From Chitinophaga varians (GTDB taxonomy: Bacteria; Bacteroidota; Bacteroidia; Chitinophagales; Chitinophagaceae), in NCBI RefSeq assembly GCF_014529945.1, contig NZ_JACVFB010000001.1, positions 248,001 through 312,000 on the forward strand: 64,000 nucleotides of DNA, in the 5' to 3' direction. A model generated the notes under the pieces. The model saw only the letters and a program-made list of their open reading frames with translations. It was not told the DNA's origin and ran no database searches. This document shows positions 9,124 to 18,163 of the stretch, in pieces. Position numbers and translations under genes: made by a program. Within the stretch, counting starts at the first letter, position 1; every line of letters begins with the position of its first letter.

Positions 9124-9869
9124 ACAACACCTACGCCGGATTGGAACAATATCTGTTTCAGTCCGGTCAACACCGCGCCCGCATACCGATAAAAAGTAGT
9201 ACGCAGGCGGGGCGTAAAGGCATGCCGCTGCGGCTGCCCACGGATGCCCGCGTGATAGCGAATAAGACAGCAGGGGCGGTTATGCAGCGCGACCTGCCCG
9301 CCACCATCCTGCATTACCTCTTGCATGGCCGCTGTGAAATCAGGTATCGTCGCATACAACAGGTGTCGGCACTGCGCCTGATCATGGTGATCGACAGCAG
9401 CGCTTCCATGGCGTTGCACCAGCAGGTCGGCATGGCAAAAGGCATCATCACTGATATGATGCGGCGTTATCAGTACCAGCACCCACAGGTGGCCATCGTG
9501 GCGATGCTGCATGGCCAGGCGCCCTGTGTGCTGCCATTTTCCGGCGATATGGATACCATACAGAATGCCCTGGCCCAGTTGCATACGGGGGGTAAAACCA
9601 ACCTGCGCGCAGCCTTCGATGCTGTACGGTCGCTGGTCAAAGGCCAACTCGACAGCCGGGAACATCACCTGTTCATCTTTACAGATGGCCGCGTGAATAC
9701 GGGGGGTACATTGGAAGAAGCTGCAGCCTTTTTCAAAGCGCACCTCAGCAAGCTGAAAAAGCATACCTCGGTGCTCGATACGGAGACCGGCATGCCGCGT
9801 TTGGGCATGGCCGTTAGATTGTCAAAGCTATTGGGGTGCAAACGTTTTGAGCCAGGAACTCATTTTTAA
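9087..9869 (+). CDS. chlD: VWA (ChlD-type) part of the cobalt chelatase, probably joined to ChlI by a -1 frameshift
   Basis: This frame encodes a linker followed by a von Willebrand factor A domain with an intact MIDAS DSSAS motif in LIMVIDSSASM, a TGGKTNLRAAF segment (MIDAS Thr) and FIFTDGRVN. It is the ChlD/CobT-like partner that couples the ATPase ring to CobN. The coding-like sequence resembles ChlD before any good start codon: the first in-frame ATG is 9222, well inside the linker, and upstream only a TTG (9141) exists. I give the start as the G-run (9086-9091) where zero-frame CGG GGG GAG could slip by -1. The spliced 8176-9869 length fits whole codons (564 aa). Independent initiation at 9222 (216 aa) remains possible. 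Confidence 0.7.
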   Translation, partial: GGVSHGNPPDDINNTYAGLEQYLFQSGQHRARIPIKSSTQAGRKGMPLRLPTDARVIANKTAGAVMQRDLPATILHYLLHGRCEIRYRRIQQVSALRLIMVIDSSASMALHQQVGMAKGIITDMMRRYQYQHPQVAIVAMLHGQAPCVLPFSGDMDTIQNALAQLHTGGKTNLRAAFDAVRSLVKGQLDSREHHLFIFTDGRVNTGGTLEEAAAFFKAHLSKLKKHTSVLDTETGMPRLGMAVRLSKLLGCKRFEPGTHF

Positions 9870-9883
9870 AATAGTAGGATGTT

Positions 9884-10492
9884 ATGAAGATATACACAAA
9901 AAAAGGTGACCAGGGCACTACCGCCTTGTTTGGAGGCAAGCGGGTATATAAAGATGATACCCGTGTCAACTGCTACGGCACTCTCGATGAGGTAAACAGC
10001 ACCATCGGGCTGCTCCGCGCCAGGTTGGGGAACGATCATGTCTGGCAGCCCAACCTGCACCGTATTCAGAAAGATATGATGGATATGATGTCGCACCTCG
10101 CGCGCCCTTCTGATTGTAAAAAGGAAAATCCCAATCCTAAACCGGTAGACGGCGCCGCCTTCTGCGAGCAGTGGATCGATGAACTGGAAGCGGCGATTAC
10201 CGCGCCGTCAGATTATTTCCTGCTGCCGGGTGGTAATGAGATTTCTGCACTCTGTCACGTTGTGCGTACGCAGATGCGCAGAGCCGAAAGATTGCTTGTC
10301 TCCCTGATGAAAGAAGATACGATCGAAGCATATATCCCTGCTTATATCAACCGCCTCTCGGACCTTTTCTTCATCCTGGCACGTGCGGAGATGGACAAGG
10401 CAGGTGTGGCAGAAGAGAAGTGGCAACTCTTTCTTTATAAAAGGAAAAAACAACCGGACCAACCGGACCCTGGTTTAAAGATGTCTATTTAA
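9884..10492 (+). CDS. PduO-type ATP:cob(I)alamin adenosyltransferase
   Basis: Transfers the adenosyl group of ATP to cob(I)alamin or cobinamide to give the coenzyme form. The 202-residue protein opens with YTKKGDQGTTALFGG, the ATP-binding TKxGDxGxT loop of PduO-type enzymes, followed by RVNCYGTLDEVNS. The second half holds RTQMRRAER, the conserved R-x-x-x-R-R-x-E helix, and YINRLSDLFFILAR, both diagnostic. A spacer of 14 bases separates it from chlD. The C terminus carries a short Lys/Pro tail not needed for activity. It closes the metal and coenzyme section of the operon, with CobW and CobN after it. Confidence 0.9.
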   Translation: MKIYTKKGDQGTTALFGGKRVYKDDTRVNCYGTLDEVNSTIGLLRARLGNDHVWQPNLHRIQKDMMDMMSHLARPSDCKKENPNPKPVDGAAFCEQWIDELEAAITAPSDYFLLPGGNEISALCHVVRTQMRRAERLLVSLMKEDTIEAYIPAYINRLSDLFFILARAEMDKAGVAEEKWQLFLYKRKKQPDQPDPGLKMSI

Positions 10493-10513
10493 ATAAGCAT
10501 AAATCCGTATTTT

Positions 10514-11539
10514 ATGACTAAAGTACCAGTTACCATAATCACCGGCTTCCTGGGTTCAGGAAAGACCACGATGATCAGCAATTTATTGCGAAATAACCGG
10601 GGGAAACGCCTGGCTGTAATAGTAAATGAATTTGGCGCCATGGGTATCGATGGTGAGCTGATCCGCACCTGCTGCGAGAATGAAGAGGACATCGTGGAGC
10701 TCAACAACGGCTGCCTGTGCTGTACCGTACAGGAAGAATTCCTGCCTACCATGCTGCAACTGATGGAACGTAAAGACAGCATCGATCACATCATCATCGA
10801 AACATCCGGCCTTGCGCTCCCCAAGCCGTTATTGCACGCCTTCAACTGGCCGGACCTGAAACCACAGATCACCGTAGATGCCGTGGTGACGGTAGTGGAT
10901 GCTGTAGGCCAGGCTACCGGTGAAATCTGCAACCGGGAAATGGTACAGGCACAGCGTCTTTCTGATGATAGTCTCGATCATGAAACACCTATCGAAGAGC
11001 TGTTTGAAGACCAGTTATCCTGTGCGGATTTGGTGGTGATGACGAAAGCGGATCTCCTTGCTTTACATGAGTTTGATGCCGTTAAACATCTGGTGACTAA
11101 GCAACTGCGGGATGGCATTAAAGTGATTACAGCCAACATGGGCGTAGTGGACCCTGGTGTATTGCTGGGCATCGGCGCGGCTGCTGAAAACGACCTCGAC
11201 AACCGCCACTCACACCACGAAGAAGATCACGCAAGTGGCCATGATCACCATCATCATGATGAAGACATCGACTCATTTGTGGTAGATATAACGGGGACGC
11301 ACACACCGGAATCGGTGATCGAAAAGTGCAGGGCCGTTGTGTCGGCACATGAAGTGTATCGTATCAAAGGCTTTATCGATGTGCCGGGTAAGCCGATGCG
11401 CATGGTATTACAGGGCGTATCCCACCGCTTCGAAAACTATTTCGATCGCGCCTGGAAACCCGGAGAAGAAAGAAAAACATCGTTGGTGGTAATTGGTCAT
11501 GATCTCGACCAGGCAGCTATTACCGCCGCATTAAACTAA
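10514..11539 (+). CDS. cobW: CobW-type G3E GTPase / metallochaperone
   Basis: A 341-residue P-loop GTPase of the G3E family thought to deliver Co(II) to the corrinoid chelatase. The P-loop is GFLGSGKTT (11-19), the metal site is the CLCC motif in NNGCLCCTVQEE (near residues 68-79), and the TKADL segment gives base recognition. A His/Asp-rich loop follows at about 229-252 (H-S-H-H-E-E and a run of four His) and is a likely second metal-binding region. A CobW_C domain ends the chain. Position directly before cobN fits a cobalt-handling role; other G3E members serve zinc or nickel, so the metal is assigned from context. Confidence 0.9.
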   Translation: MTKVPVTIITGFLGSGKTTMISNLLRNNRGKRLAVIVNEFGAMGIDGELIRTCCENEEDIVELNNGCLCCTVQEEFLPTMLQLMERKDSIDHIIIETSGLALPKPLLHAFNWPDLKPQITVDAVVTVVDAVGQATGEICNREMVQAQRLSDDSLDHETPIEELFEDQLSCADLVVMTKADLLALHEFDAVKHLVTKQLRDGIKVITANMGVVDPGVLLGIGAAAENDLDNRHSHHEEDHASGHDHHHHDEDIDSFVVDITGTHTPESVIEKCRAVVSAHEVYRIKGFIDVPGKPMRMVLQGVSHRFENYFDRAWKPGEERKTSLVVIGHDLDQAAITAALN

Positions 11540-11554
11540 CCATAACCACAAGGC

Positions 11555-14500
11555 ATGCACCTGATAGCAACGATACCCGGCGGATGGAATCCAAACAACG
11601 AAGGCGTTTTTATGGTGGAACAGCAACCGGGCGATATCGTGTTCCTGACAGCAGCCGACACGGAGATACATGCGCTGAATGCGGCCTACCACCAAATCCG
11701 ATCGGAAGGTAGCCCTACGTTGCGCATGGCCAATGTTATCTTCTTAAAACAGGAACTGTCTACAGATCATTACGTGGACCATGTGATCAGGCATGCTAAA
11801 CTGGTGATATGCCGGTTGCTCGGCGGGCAGGGATATTACAATTATCTGGTAGAAGCCATCAAACGCTACTGTACGGAATGGAATATCCCTGTTCTGTTTC
11901 TCCCGGGCTATGATGCCCCGGACTTGCAACTGATGGAGTTGTCGTCCGTAGATATCACGGTAACGGATGTAGTATGGAAGTACTTTACGGCCGGTGGCCC
12001 GCAAAATATGCAGCAATGCCTGTTGTATCTCTGGCATCGCTTTTTTGATCGGCCGGCGGCCTTTAAGGCGCCTGCTTTCCTGCCGGACCTGTTTATAAGT
12101 TTTCCGGGAGAGCGCTTAATGGAGATGGAGGCGTTTTTGTTGAAAAGAGATGTATCGCTGCCGCTGGTGCCGCTCATCATTTACCGCTCTCATTACGTCG
12201 CTGGCAATACCGATCCGGTTGCTCAACTCTGTACGCAGCTAACCGCGCGGGGCCTACAGCCTATGCCGGTATATGTGTCCAATCTTCGGGATGCGGGCAT
12301 GCTGGATGAACTGTATCGTTTTCTTACGGGCAACGGGCAAATACGCCCTGCCGCACTGATCAATACCACCAGCTTTTCCACCAAATCCCTGATGGACGAT
12401 CAACCGGAAAATGAGTTCATATTTTCCCGTATTGGCGTTCCCGTTATACAGGCCATCTTCGCCTCCTGCACGCTCCAACAGTGGGAGCAGGGACTTTTCG
12501 GGCTGCCGCCCACCGACGTGGCCATCAACATCGCGCTCCCCGAAATGGACGGACGTATCATTGGCACAGCAGTATCTTTTAAGTCTGACAAAGGGCGCGA
12601 TCCGCTCACGGACTCTACTATCGTGGCCTATGAAGCCCACGTGCCAGGCTGCGCCCGCGTGGCTGATATGATACGGGCCTGGGTATTGTTACAACAGAAA
12701 CAACACGCTGATAAACATATTGCGCTTATCATGCCTAACTACCCCAATAAAGATAGCCGTCTGGCTAACGGGGTAGGACTGGACACTCCTGAAAGCGTGG
12801 TCCGCGTGCTGAGCGCCTTACAAAGGGAAGGCTATACACTGGGCAGCTATGTGCCCGGCAGCAGCGCTGCCCTCATGGAGATGATTACCCACTACATCAC
12901 CAACGATACAGGCACCTATTACAGTCGTCCTTACCAGGTGTATCTGGAAGAAGAAACGTTCCTGCGTTGGTATCGTACACTCAGTATTACGCTCCGTGAA
13001 AAAATAGAAGGACAGTGGGGTGCTTATCACGAAGCGGCCACCTACCACGAGGGCCGCTTTGCATTACCTGGCTGCCTGCTCGGCAACATCTTCGTCAGCA
13101 TACAACCGGCCCGTGGTTACAACAGCGATCCTAAAAGCATCTACCACAGCCCGGACCTGCCACCCACCTACGATTACCTCGCATTTTATTGCTGGCTGCA
13201 CCACCATTTCAACGCTGATGCGGTGGTACATACCGGTAAACACGGTAACCTGGAATGGTTGCCGGGCAAAAGCGTGGCACTTAGCATGGACAGCTGTTTC
13301 CCGGCTGCCTTATTCCCCTTGTTGCCACATTTCTATCCTTTTATCATCAATGACCCGGGAGAGGGTACACAGGCAAAACGCCGCAACCACGCTGTCATCA
13401 TCGATCACCTGGTGCCGTCTATGGCCCGCGCCGAAACCTACGGAGCGCTCGCGAAGCTGGAGCAACAAGTTGATGAATACTATGAGGCCGTTAGTTTAGA
13501 TGCCCGCCGTGCCGCTCTTATACGCACGAATATCCGGCAGCTGGTAAAACAGGAACACTTGCTGACCGACCTGCAAACTGATGGTAAAGACATAGACGAA
13601 CTGCTCCTGAAGCTCGATGCCTATCTGTGCGAACTCAAAGAGGCACAGATCCGCGATGGCCTGCACATCCTCGGTGACGTGCCACAGGGAGAACAGCTCT
13701 GTAGCTTATTGGTAGCGCTGCATCGCTTACCGGGAAATGGACTGCCGGGTATCACCCAGGCGTTGGCCATGGACGAAGGACTTAGCTTTGATCCGGTGAA
13801 TTGCGATTATGCGTTACCGTTGTTGGTCACATTGAATGGGGTGAATTGTCGCACGCAGGGCGATGTGGTGGAGCAATTGGAGCTAAAAGCCATGGAGCTG
13901 GTCTTTAGGCTGATGGAAAATCATCTGCCGGAGGCAGGACAAAATACAAGTCTGGTATTACATTACATATACAACAGTACGTTGCCCCGCGTACGAGCCA
14001 CTACAGATGAGGTGAGTAATCTGCTCACAGGTCTCGGTGGCGGATATGTGCAGAGCGGCGCATCCGGCGCCCCTACCCGCGGGCGGGTAAACATTCTGCC
14101 AACCGGCCGCAATTTTTACTCGGTAGATGTCCGCAGTATCCCGACAGAAACGGCGTGGAGCCTCGGACAAAAAAGCGCAAAACTGCTCATTGATCGTTAC
14201 CTCCAGGAGCATGGCGAATATCCGAAACGGATAGGTTTGTCCGTATGGGGCACCGCTACCATGCGTACCGGTGGCGATGACCTGGCGCAGGCTTTTGCAT
14301 TGATGGGCGTGAAGCCGGTATGGCAGAGCGCCAGCAGGCGTGTCACGGATTTCGAGATCATACCGCTGATAGCACTGCGTCGTCCGCGCGTAGATGTTAC
14401 CCTGCGTATCTCCGGTTTTTTCAGGGACGCTTTCCCGGATATGATATCGTTGTTTAACGCTGTGGTGGAACGTCTGGCCGAACTGGAAGATGAGTCGCCG

Positions 14501-15295
14501 GAAGACAACCCTATCCGTGCGCAATACCTCGCTGAGAAAGCGCAATGGGAGCGTGAAGGACTGCCGGCCGAAAAAGCCCGCGATTGGGCGCTGTTCCGGG
14601 TATTTGGCTCCAAGCCGGGAGCGTATGGCGCCGGCCTGCAAGCCCTCATCGATGAAAAAAACTGGACCTCCCGCGAAGACCTGGCCATGGTATACATGAA
14701 CTGGAGCGCCTACGGCTATAACGGACGCCAGCAAGGCGTTTCTGCCTATGAGCCTTTTACAAAGCGCCTCTCCGGCATACAAGTGGTGATGCACAACCAG
14801 GACAACCGGGAGCATGATATCCTCGACTCTGATGACTACTACCAGTTTCATGGCGGTATGGCCAATGCGGTGGAACAAGTGAGCGGCCAACAGCCGGTGA
14901 TGTATTTCGGAGACCATAGCCGTCCTGAAAATCCGCGTGTAAAAAGCCTCAAAGAAGAGCTCCTCAAGGTTTATCGCTCCCGCGTCGTCAATAGTAAATG
15001 GATCAATAGCATGCACCGCCATGGCTACAAGGGAGCCTTCGAAATGGCCGCTACGATGGACTATCTGTTTGCCTACAGCGCCACCACCGGACTGGTAGAT
15101 GACTTTATGTATGAAGGCATCACGCAGGCGTATCTTTTTAATGATGACAACAGGCAGTTCCTGGAAAAGTTCAATCCACATGCTTTACAGGACATGGCAG
15201 GACGCATGCTGGAAGCGATGCAGCGCGGCCTTTGGAAAGAACCGTCTGCTGACACGGAGGAAGCGTTGAAAAATATGTACCTCCAGCAGGAATAA
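11555..15295 (+). CDS. cobN: Cobaltochelatase large subunit CobN
   Basis: The corrin-binding catalytic subunit of the ATP-dependent cobalt chelatase, 1246 residues, the usual CobN length. The CobN/BchH signature HGNLEWLPGKS lies near residues 560-570, with other conserved blocks around PNYPNKDSRLANGVGLDTPES, YNSDPKSIYHSPDLPP, NILPTGRNFYSVD, SVWGTATMRTGGDD and SGFFRDAFPDM. It needs the AAA+ and VWA partners encoded upstream (8176-9869). CobN classically acts on hydrogenobyrinate a,c-diamide late in the aerobic route, yet the same operon holds CbiD and CbiG. It is the last gene of the operon; a possible terminator follows. Confidence 0.95.
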   Translation: MHLIATIPGGWNPNNEGVFMVEQQPGDIVFLTAADTEIHALNAAYHQIRSEGSPTLRMANVIFLKQELSTDHYVDHVIRHAKLVICRLLGGQGYYNYLVEAIKRYCTEWNIPVLFLPGYDAPDLQLMELSSVDITVTDVVWKYFTAGGPQNMQQCLLYLWHRFFDRPAAFKAPAFLPDLFISFPGERLMEMEAFLLKRDVSLPLVPLIIYRSHYVAGNTDPVAQLCTQLTARGLQPMPVYVSNLRDAGMLDELYRFLTGNGQIRPAALINTTSFSTKSLMDDQPENEFIFSRIGVPVIQAIFASCTLQQWEQGLFGLPPTDVAINIALPEMDGRIIGTAVSFKSDKGRDPLTDSTIVAYEAHVPGCARVADMIRAWVLLQQKQHADKHIALIMPNYPNKDSRLANGVGLDTPESVVRVLSALQREGYTLGSYVPGSSAALMEMITHYITNDTGTYYSRPYQVYLEEETFLRWYRTLSITLREKIEGQWGAYHEAATYHEGRFALPGCLLGNIFVSIQPARGYNSDPKSIYHSPDLPPTYDYLAFYCWLHHHFNADAVVHTGKHGNLEWLPGKSVALSMDSCFPAALFPLLPHFYPFIINDPGEGTQAKRRNHAVIIDHLVPSMARAETYGALAKLEQQVDEYYEAVSLDARRAALIRTNIRQLVKQEHLLTDLQTDGKDIDELLLKLDAYLCELKEAQIRDGLHILGDVPQGEQLCSLLVALHRLPGNGLPGITQALAMDEGLSFDPVNCDYALPLLVTLNGVNCRTQGDVVEQLELKAMELVFRLMENHLPEAGQNTSLVLHYIYNSTLPRVRATTDEVSNLLTGLGGGYVQSGASGAPTRGRVNILPTGRNFYSVDVRSIPTETAWSLGQKSAKLLIDRYLQEHGEYPKRIGLSVWGTATMRTGGDDLAQAFALMGVKPVWQSASRRVTDFEIIPLIALRRPRVDVTLRISGFFRDAFPDMISLFNAVVERLAELEDESPEDNPIRAQYLAEKAQWEREGLPAEKARDWALFRVFGSKPGAYGAGLQALIDEKNWTSREDLAMVYMNWSAYGYNGRQQGVSAYEPFTKRLSGIQVVMHNQDNREHDILDSDDYYQFHGGMANAVEQVSGQQPVMYFGDHSRPENPRVKSLKEELLKVYRSRVVNSKWINSMHRHGYKGAFEMAATMDYLFAYSATTGLVDDFMYEGITQAYLFNDDNRQFLEKFNPHALQDMAGRMLEAMQRGLWKEPSADTEEALKNMYLQQE

Positions 15296-15307
15296 CGTAA
15301 CATAAAA

Positions 15308-15365
15308 AACCTCTGTCGAAATGAACCCGCTGTCAGCCCGCAGCAGGAGGTTCCCTTATTTTTGC
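15308..15365 (+). terminator. Possible terminator after cobN
   Basis: Arms AACCTC (15308-15313) and GAGGTT (15347-15352) can pair. The loop region holds a smaller GCTG/CAGC hairpin, and TTATTTTT follows. The stem is short, so the call is moderate. The same T-run also matches a TAnnTTTG -7 box (TATTTTTG, 15357-15364) that could serve the terpene synthase downstream, but no -33 element is evident. Confidence 0.4.
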
Positions 15366-15447
15366 AGCAGCTTCCTGATAATCAATTTCCAAAGTAGGGT
15401 CCCAGGCCATACGGCAAAACATTTACCACTAAAATGTCAATTGTAAT

Positions 15448-16443
15448 ATGAAACCTGAAGAATATAAATCCAGCAACTATCTTCCTTTAAATTACTATCC
15501 ATGGCCCAATCTTGTGAACCCGCATATCGCGCAAATGGGAAGAGATATGGATGGCTGGATCGACAATGACTACACTTTTCTGACAGCCTTACAACGGGAG
15601 AAATACAAGAAGATGCGATTGCATGCCTGTACAGCCTGTATGTGGCCCGACCTGACGTATGAACAAACGATTCCCTGCAACAGGTTCATGCTCCAGTATG
15701 TTGTCCTCGACGATCAGTTAGAACATTCCTCACTGGAGGAAATACAGCAACAACGGATCCGCTGTATGGCTATTCTTAAAGGGGAACAACCAGCGCCGGA
15801 GGAAAATGCGCTTTATAAACATATGGCGCTCCTCAGAGACGAATTTCGCGCTTTTATGCCTGAAATTTGGATGAATCGCTTCATTAACTATTTCTACAAA
15901 TCATTCAGATATGGGATTGAATTAGAACACTCTTTTAAAATCACTAAGCAACCTCCATCGCTTACCCTTTTCAAGGTGCTCCGTGAATACTCCGTTCTTA
16001 TGCATCCATATCTGGTGCTCGGGGAAATTGAGTCGGGGCTCGTTCTCCCGGACCATATTATCGAGCATCCTGTCATTCAGAAGATCATATCCTTAATTGT
16101 CAGAGTGGTGGCATGGCAAAACGATATCCATTCTCTGCCAAAGGAAATGGCAAAGGGGACGGAGGTGTTTAACCTCATTCTTGTGCTGCAGCGGGACTAT
16201 CATTTGTCTCTGGAAGAGGCCTGCGAGGAGGCTTTCCGTATGCATAATGCGGATTTGGAAGAATTGCTCACCTTACATAGGGACTATCGCGAGTTTGGTG
16301 AATACCAGGAACACGTTGATAAGTTTCTTTATTATGCGGGAGTTGGCCTACAGGGCGTAAATACATTCTATTTACAGGAAACAGATAGATACCTGCATGG
16401 AGGAGTAGGCTTTGCCTGGCCTGAAGAAAAGCTTCCCCGCTGA
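15448..16443 (+). CDS. Class I terpene synthase 1 (intact)
   Basis: A bacterial class I terpene cyclase of 331 residues that ionises a prenyl diphosphate with Mg2+ and cyclises it. The Asp-rich motif is DDQLE at 88-92. The NSE triad is N225, S229, E233 in WQNDIHSLPKE, and a C-terminal R314-Y315 pair binds the diphosphate. All catalytic elements are present and spaced as in sesquiterpene cyclases, so the enzyme should be active. No prenyltransferase or P450 is adjacent, and the product cannot be predicted. It converges on a second terpene synthase on the opposite strand; the two stop codons abut at 16443/16444. Confidence 0.9.
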   Translation: MKPEEYKSSNYLPLNYYPWPNLVNPHIAQMGRDMDGWIDNDYTFLTALQREKYKKMRLHACTACMWPDLTYEQTIPCNRFMLQYVVLDDQLEHSSLEEIQQQRIRCMAILKGEQPAPEENALYKHMALLRDEFRAFMPEIWMNRFINYFYKSFRYGIELEHSFKITKQPPSLTLFKVLREYSVLMHPYLVLGEIESGLVLPDHIIEHPVIQKIISLIVRVVAWQNDIHSLPKEMAKGTEVFNLILVLQRDYHLSLEEACEEAFRMHNADLEELLTLHRDYREFGEYQEHVDKFLYYAGVGLQGVNTFYLQETDRYLHGGVGFAWPEEKLPR

Positions 16444-17541
16444 TTATTTTTTCCCTTTGTTAAATTGTTTTTGATGCAGCTGGTCCTTTAATTCTGAGGC
16501 ACTGGGGAATTCGATTGTATTATAGCGGTCGAGTCTGGTGGAGATATTTTTCCAGCCGCTAAGCACCATGCTCATATAGTGTACCCAGTTTACAACCGCA
16601 TCCTGCCAGATACCGAAATCAGGTAAAGTGGCCTGCAGCGTGATAAATTCTTTCAGGTCTTCATTATGCAGGCGAAGATCTTCGAGGAAGGCTTCTTCCA
16701 GGGATATCTTATACTGATGCTGAATCACTTTCACGATGTTATAGTAAATGCTGTCAGTGGCTTCGTCTTTCGCTGCGGACTGGACCTCATTAAAATAGGT
16801 GACGAGATGACAGGCCAGCGCCTGTAAGCGTAAGATCACGGGGTGACTGTGTATCTCTGGTGGCAGAACGATGCCGGTTTCCACTTCAGTGAGCTGTAAG
16901 AAAGGGTACAGGCATATGGAGTCTTCGCGCAAGGCGATACACTCCGCTACGGTAGGAAAGGTTTTATTCTTTTTGTACATCAACTCTCTTTTCAAACCGG
17001 AAAAATACCGGTGGATCATATTCGCAAAACGGATGATCGATTCCTGCGGAATGAACTGCCGCAGTTCTGCTCGTAGGGTTGCCAGCATCTGGCCGAGAGG
17101 GATTTCTGTTTCACCAGCGCTTATCTCACCCGTCAGCACTGCTATTGATTGTTCCTGTACGTAGTCAATTCTTTCCGGATTGCTTTCCTCATACAGATCG
17201 TCATTATACAACGTCCATAACATGAGCCTACCTAAGGGCCTCAGCCGTTCAAAGGAGGCGGTAGGAAACCATTGGGAAGCAATATGCGCGGTTTTCGTTT
17301 TCTTGTATTTTTCGCGTATACCAGGGGCCAGCTCATAGAGCCACAAATATTCACCATCTATCCATTGTTGGTCAGTAATCTCCTGTAATTGGTCGGCATA
17401 AGGGTTTTTTAACGTCGGAAATGGATATCTGAACTGTGTTCTGAGTAATTCAAGTGCATTCATGTCAAGGGTGTTCAGGGTCGGAAATATTGGCATTGAT
17501 GAATCGAGGCTCCGCTGTTTTTCAGGTTGCTGTATCGGCAC
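16444..17541 (-). CDS. Class I terpene synthase 2 (intact)
   Basis: A second class I terpene cyclase of 365 residues with DDLYE at 114-118 as Asp-rich motif, an NSE-type triad N251, S255, D259 (NEVQSAAKD; final Glu replaced by Asp, which is tolerated) and R339-Y340 near the C terminus. It has about 30 extra N-terminal residues compared with synthase 1; methionines at residues 16 and 27 are alternative starts. Its fold-level motifs match synthase 1 at identical spacing, but the sequences are well diverged, so this is not a recent duplication and a different product is likely. It faces synthase 1 tail to tail with no spacer. Confidence 0.88.
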   Translation of the reverse strand: MPIQQPEKQRSLDSSMPIFPTLNTLDMNALELLRTQFRYPFPTLKNPYADQLQEITDQQWIDGEYLWLYELAPGIREKYKKTKTAHIASQWFPTASFERLRPLGRLMLWTLYNDDLYEESNPERIDYVQEQSIAVLTGEISAGETEIPLGQMLATLRAELRQFIPQESIIRFANMIHRYFSGLKRELMYKKNKTFPTVAECIALREDSICLYPFLQLTEVETGIVLPPEIHSHPVILRLQALACHLVTYFNEVQSAAKDEATDSIYYNIVKVIQHQYKISLEEAFLEDLRLHNEDLKEFITLQATLPDFGIWQDAVVNWVHYMSMVLSGWKNISTRLDRYNTIEFPSASELKDQLHQKQFNKGKK

Positions 17542-17788
17542 AGCATTTCTTTCGGGTTATTTTTCTGCGTTTTTAGGTCTGAAGCCTATACGAATATAAG
17601 CCCGGGGAGAGCTGTGGTAATTCAGTCTGTGAATATTTGAGAAATGGAAAAAGAAAATATTGGAAGGAAACCGAACTTATCAGAATGGTGAAGAGTGGTT
17701 GTTGTGCTGCCGGGGATTCTGGTTGGCCAAAGGAGAATATCGGGGAGGCGAGGGGTAATGGTAAACGCTGCATCTAACTGTGAAAACC

Positions 17789-17814
17789 CATGGCCGGACC
17801 ATCATCCGGCCATG
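17789..17814 (-). terminator. Terminator of the YegP-like gene
   Basis: Perfect 10-bp arms CATGGCCGGA (17789-17798) and TCCGGCCATG (17805-17814) enclose a 6-nt loop. On the minus strand the hairpin is followed by TGGGTTTTCA, fitting intrinsic termination of the gene ending at 17831. Confidence 0.6.
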
Positions 17815-17830
17815 AGCAAAAAAAATCTGC

Positions 17831-18163
17831 TTACACAGTCTGGTCATCAATCGTCGCCGTAGGCGCGTTGTTCTTTACGGAAGCGATGCCATTATCACGA
17901 CCAGCTTCGCTGGCGTACATCTGGCTGGTGCCAATCACCTGGCCGTTAGTGGCCTTCAGGTTAAAATAGTGTTTTTCGTTGGAAGAATTTTTCTTCTCGA
18001 ACCGTTCATCGTGCTGGGAGTTGGTTCTTACGGATTCGATACCGTTTTCGCAGCCTGCTCTTGCGGTGTAGCCTTCGCTGACGAGGATGGTTTCGCCATT
18101 GCCGGCATTCAGCTTGAAGCGAAATTCTCCGTTGGCACTCTTGGTGATAACAAATTTTCCCAT
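17831..18163 (-). CDS. YegP-like DUF1508 protein with two repeats
   Basis: A small cytosolic protein of 110 residues made of two DUF1508 (UPF0339) repeats. Repeat 1 is GKFVITKSANGEFRFKLNAGNGE followed by SEGYTARAGCENGIESVR; repeat 2 has YFNLKATNGQVIG and EAGRDNGIASVK. I start at the second in-frame ATG (18163, MGKF) because family members begin with M-x-K-F; a start 4 codons upstream (18175) is possible. Function in this family is not established; members are often stress-induced. It is transcribed away from the NRPS and shares the long spacer at 18176-19099 as upstream region. Confidence 0.8.
   Translation of the reverse strand: MGKFVITKSANGEFRFKLNAGNGETILVSEGYTARAGCENGIESVRTNSQHDERFEKKNSSNEKHYFNLKATNGQVIGTSQMYASEAGRDNGIASVKNNAPTATIDDQTV

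Noticed and set aside
13958..15181. Long minus-strand open frame (407 codons) antisense to cobN
   Set aside because: It is the mirror frame of a well-conserved CobN gene. The translation has no recognisable domain and no upstream signals.
15301..15447. Cobalamin riboswitch between cobN and terpene synthase 1
   Set aside because: The short GC-rich hairpin region lacks the conserved B12-box (GCCACTG-type) sequence and lies after, not before, the corrinoid operon.
17573..17773. 66-codon minus-strand open frame between terpene synthase 2 and the YegP-like gene
   Set aside because: No signal peptide, no family pattern and no promoter; composition looks random.
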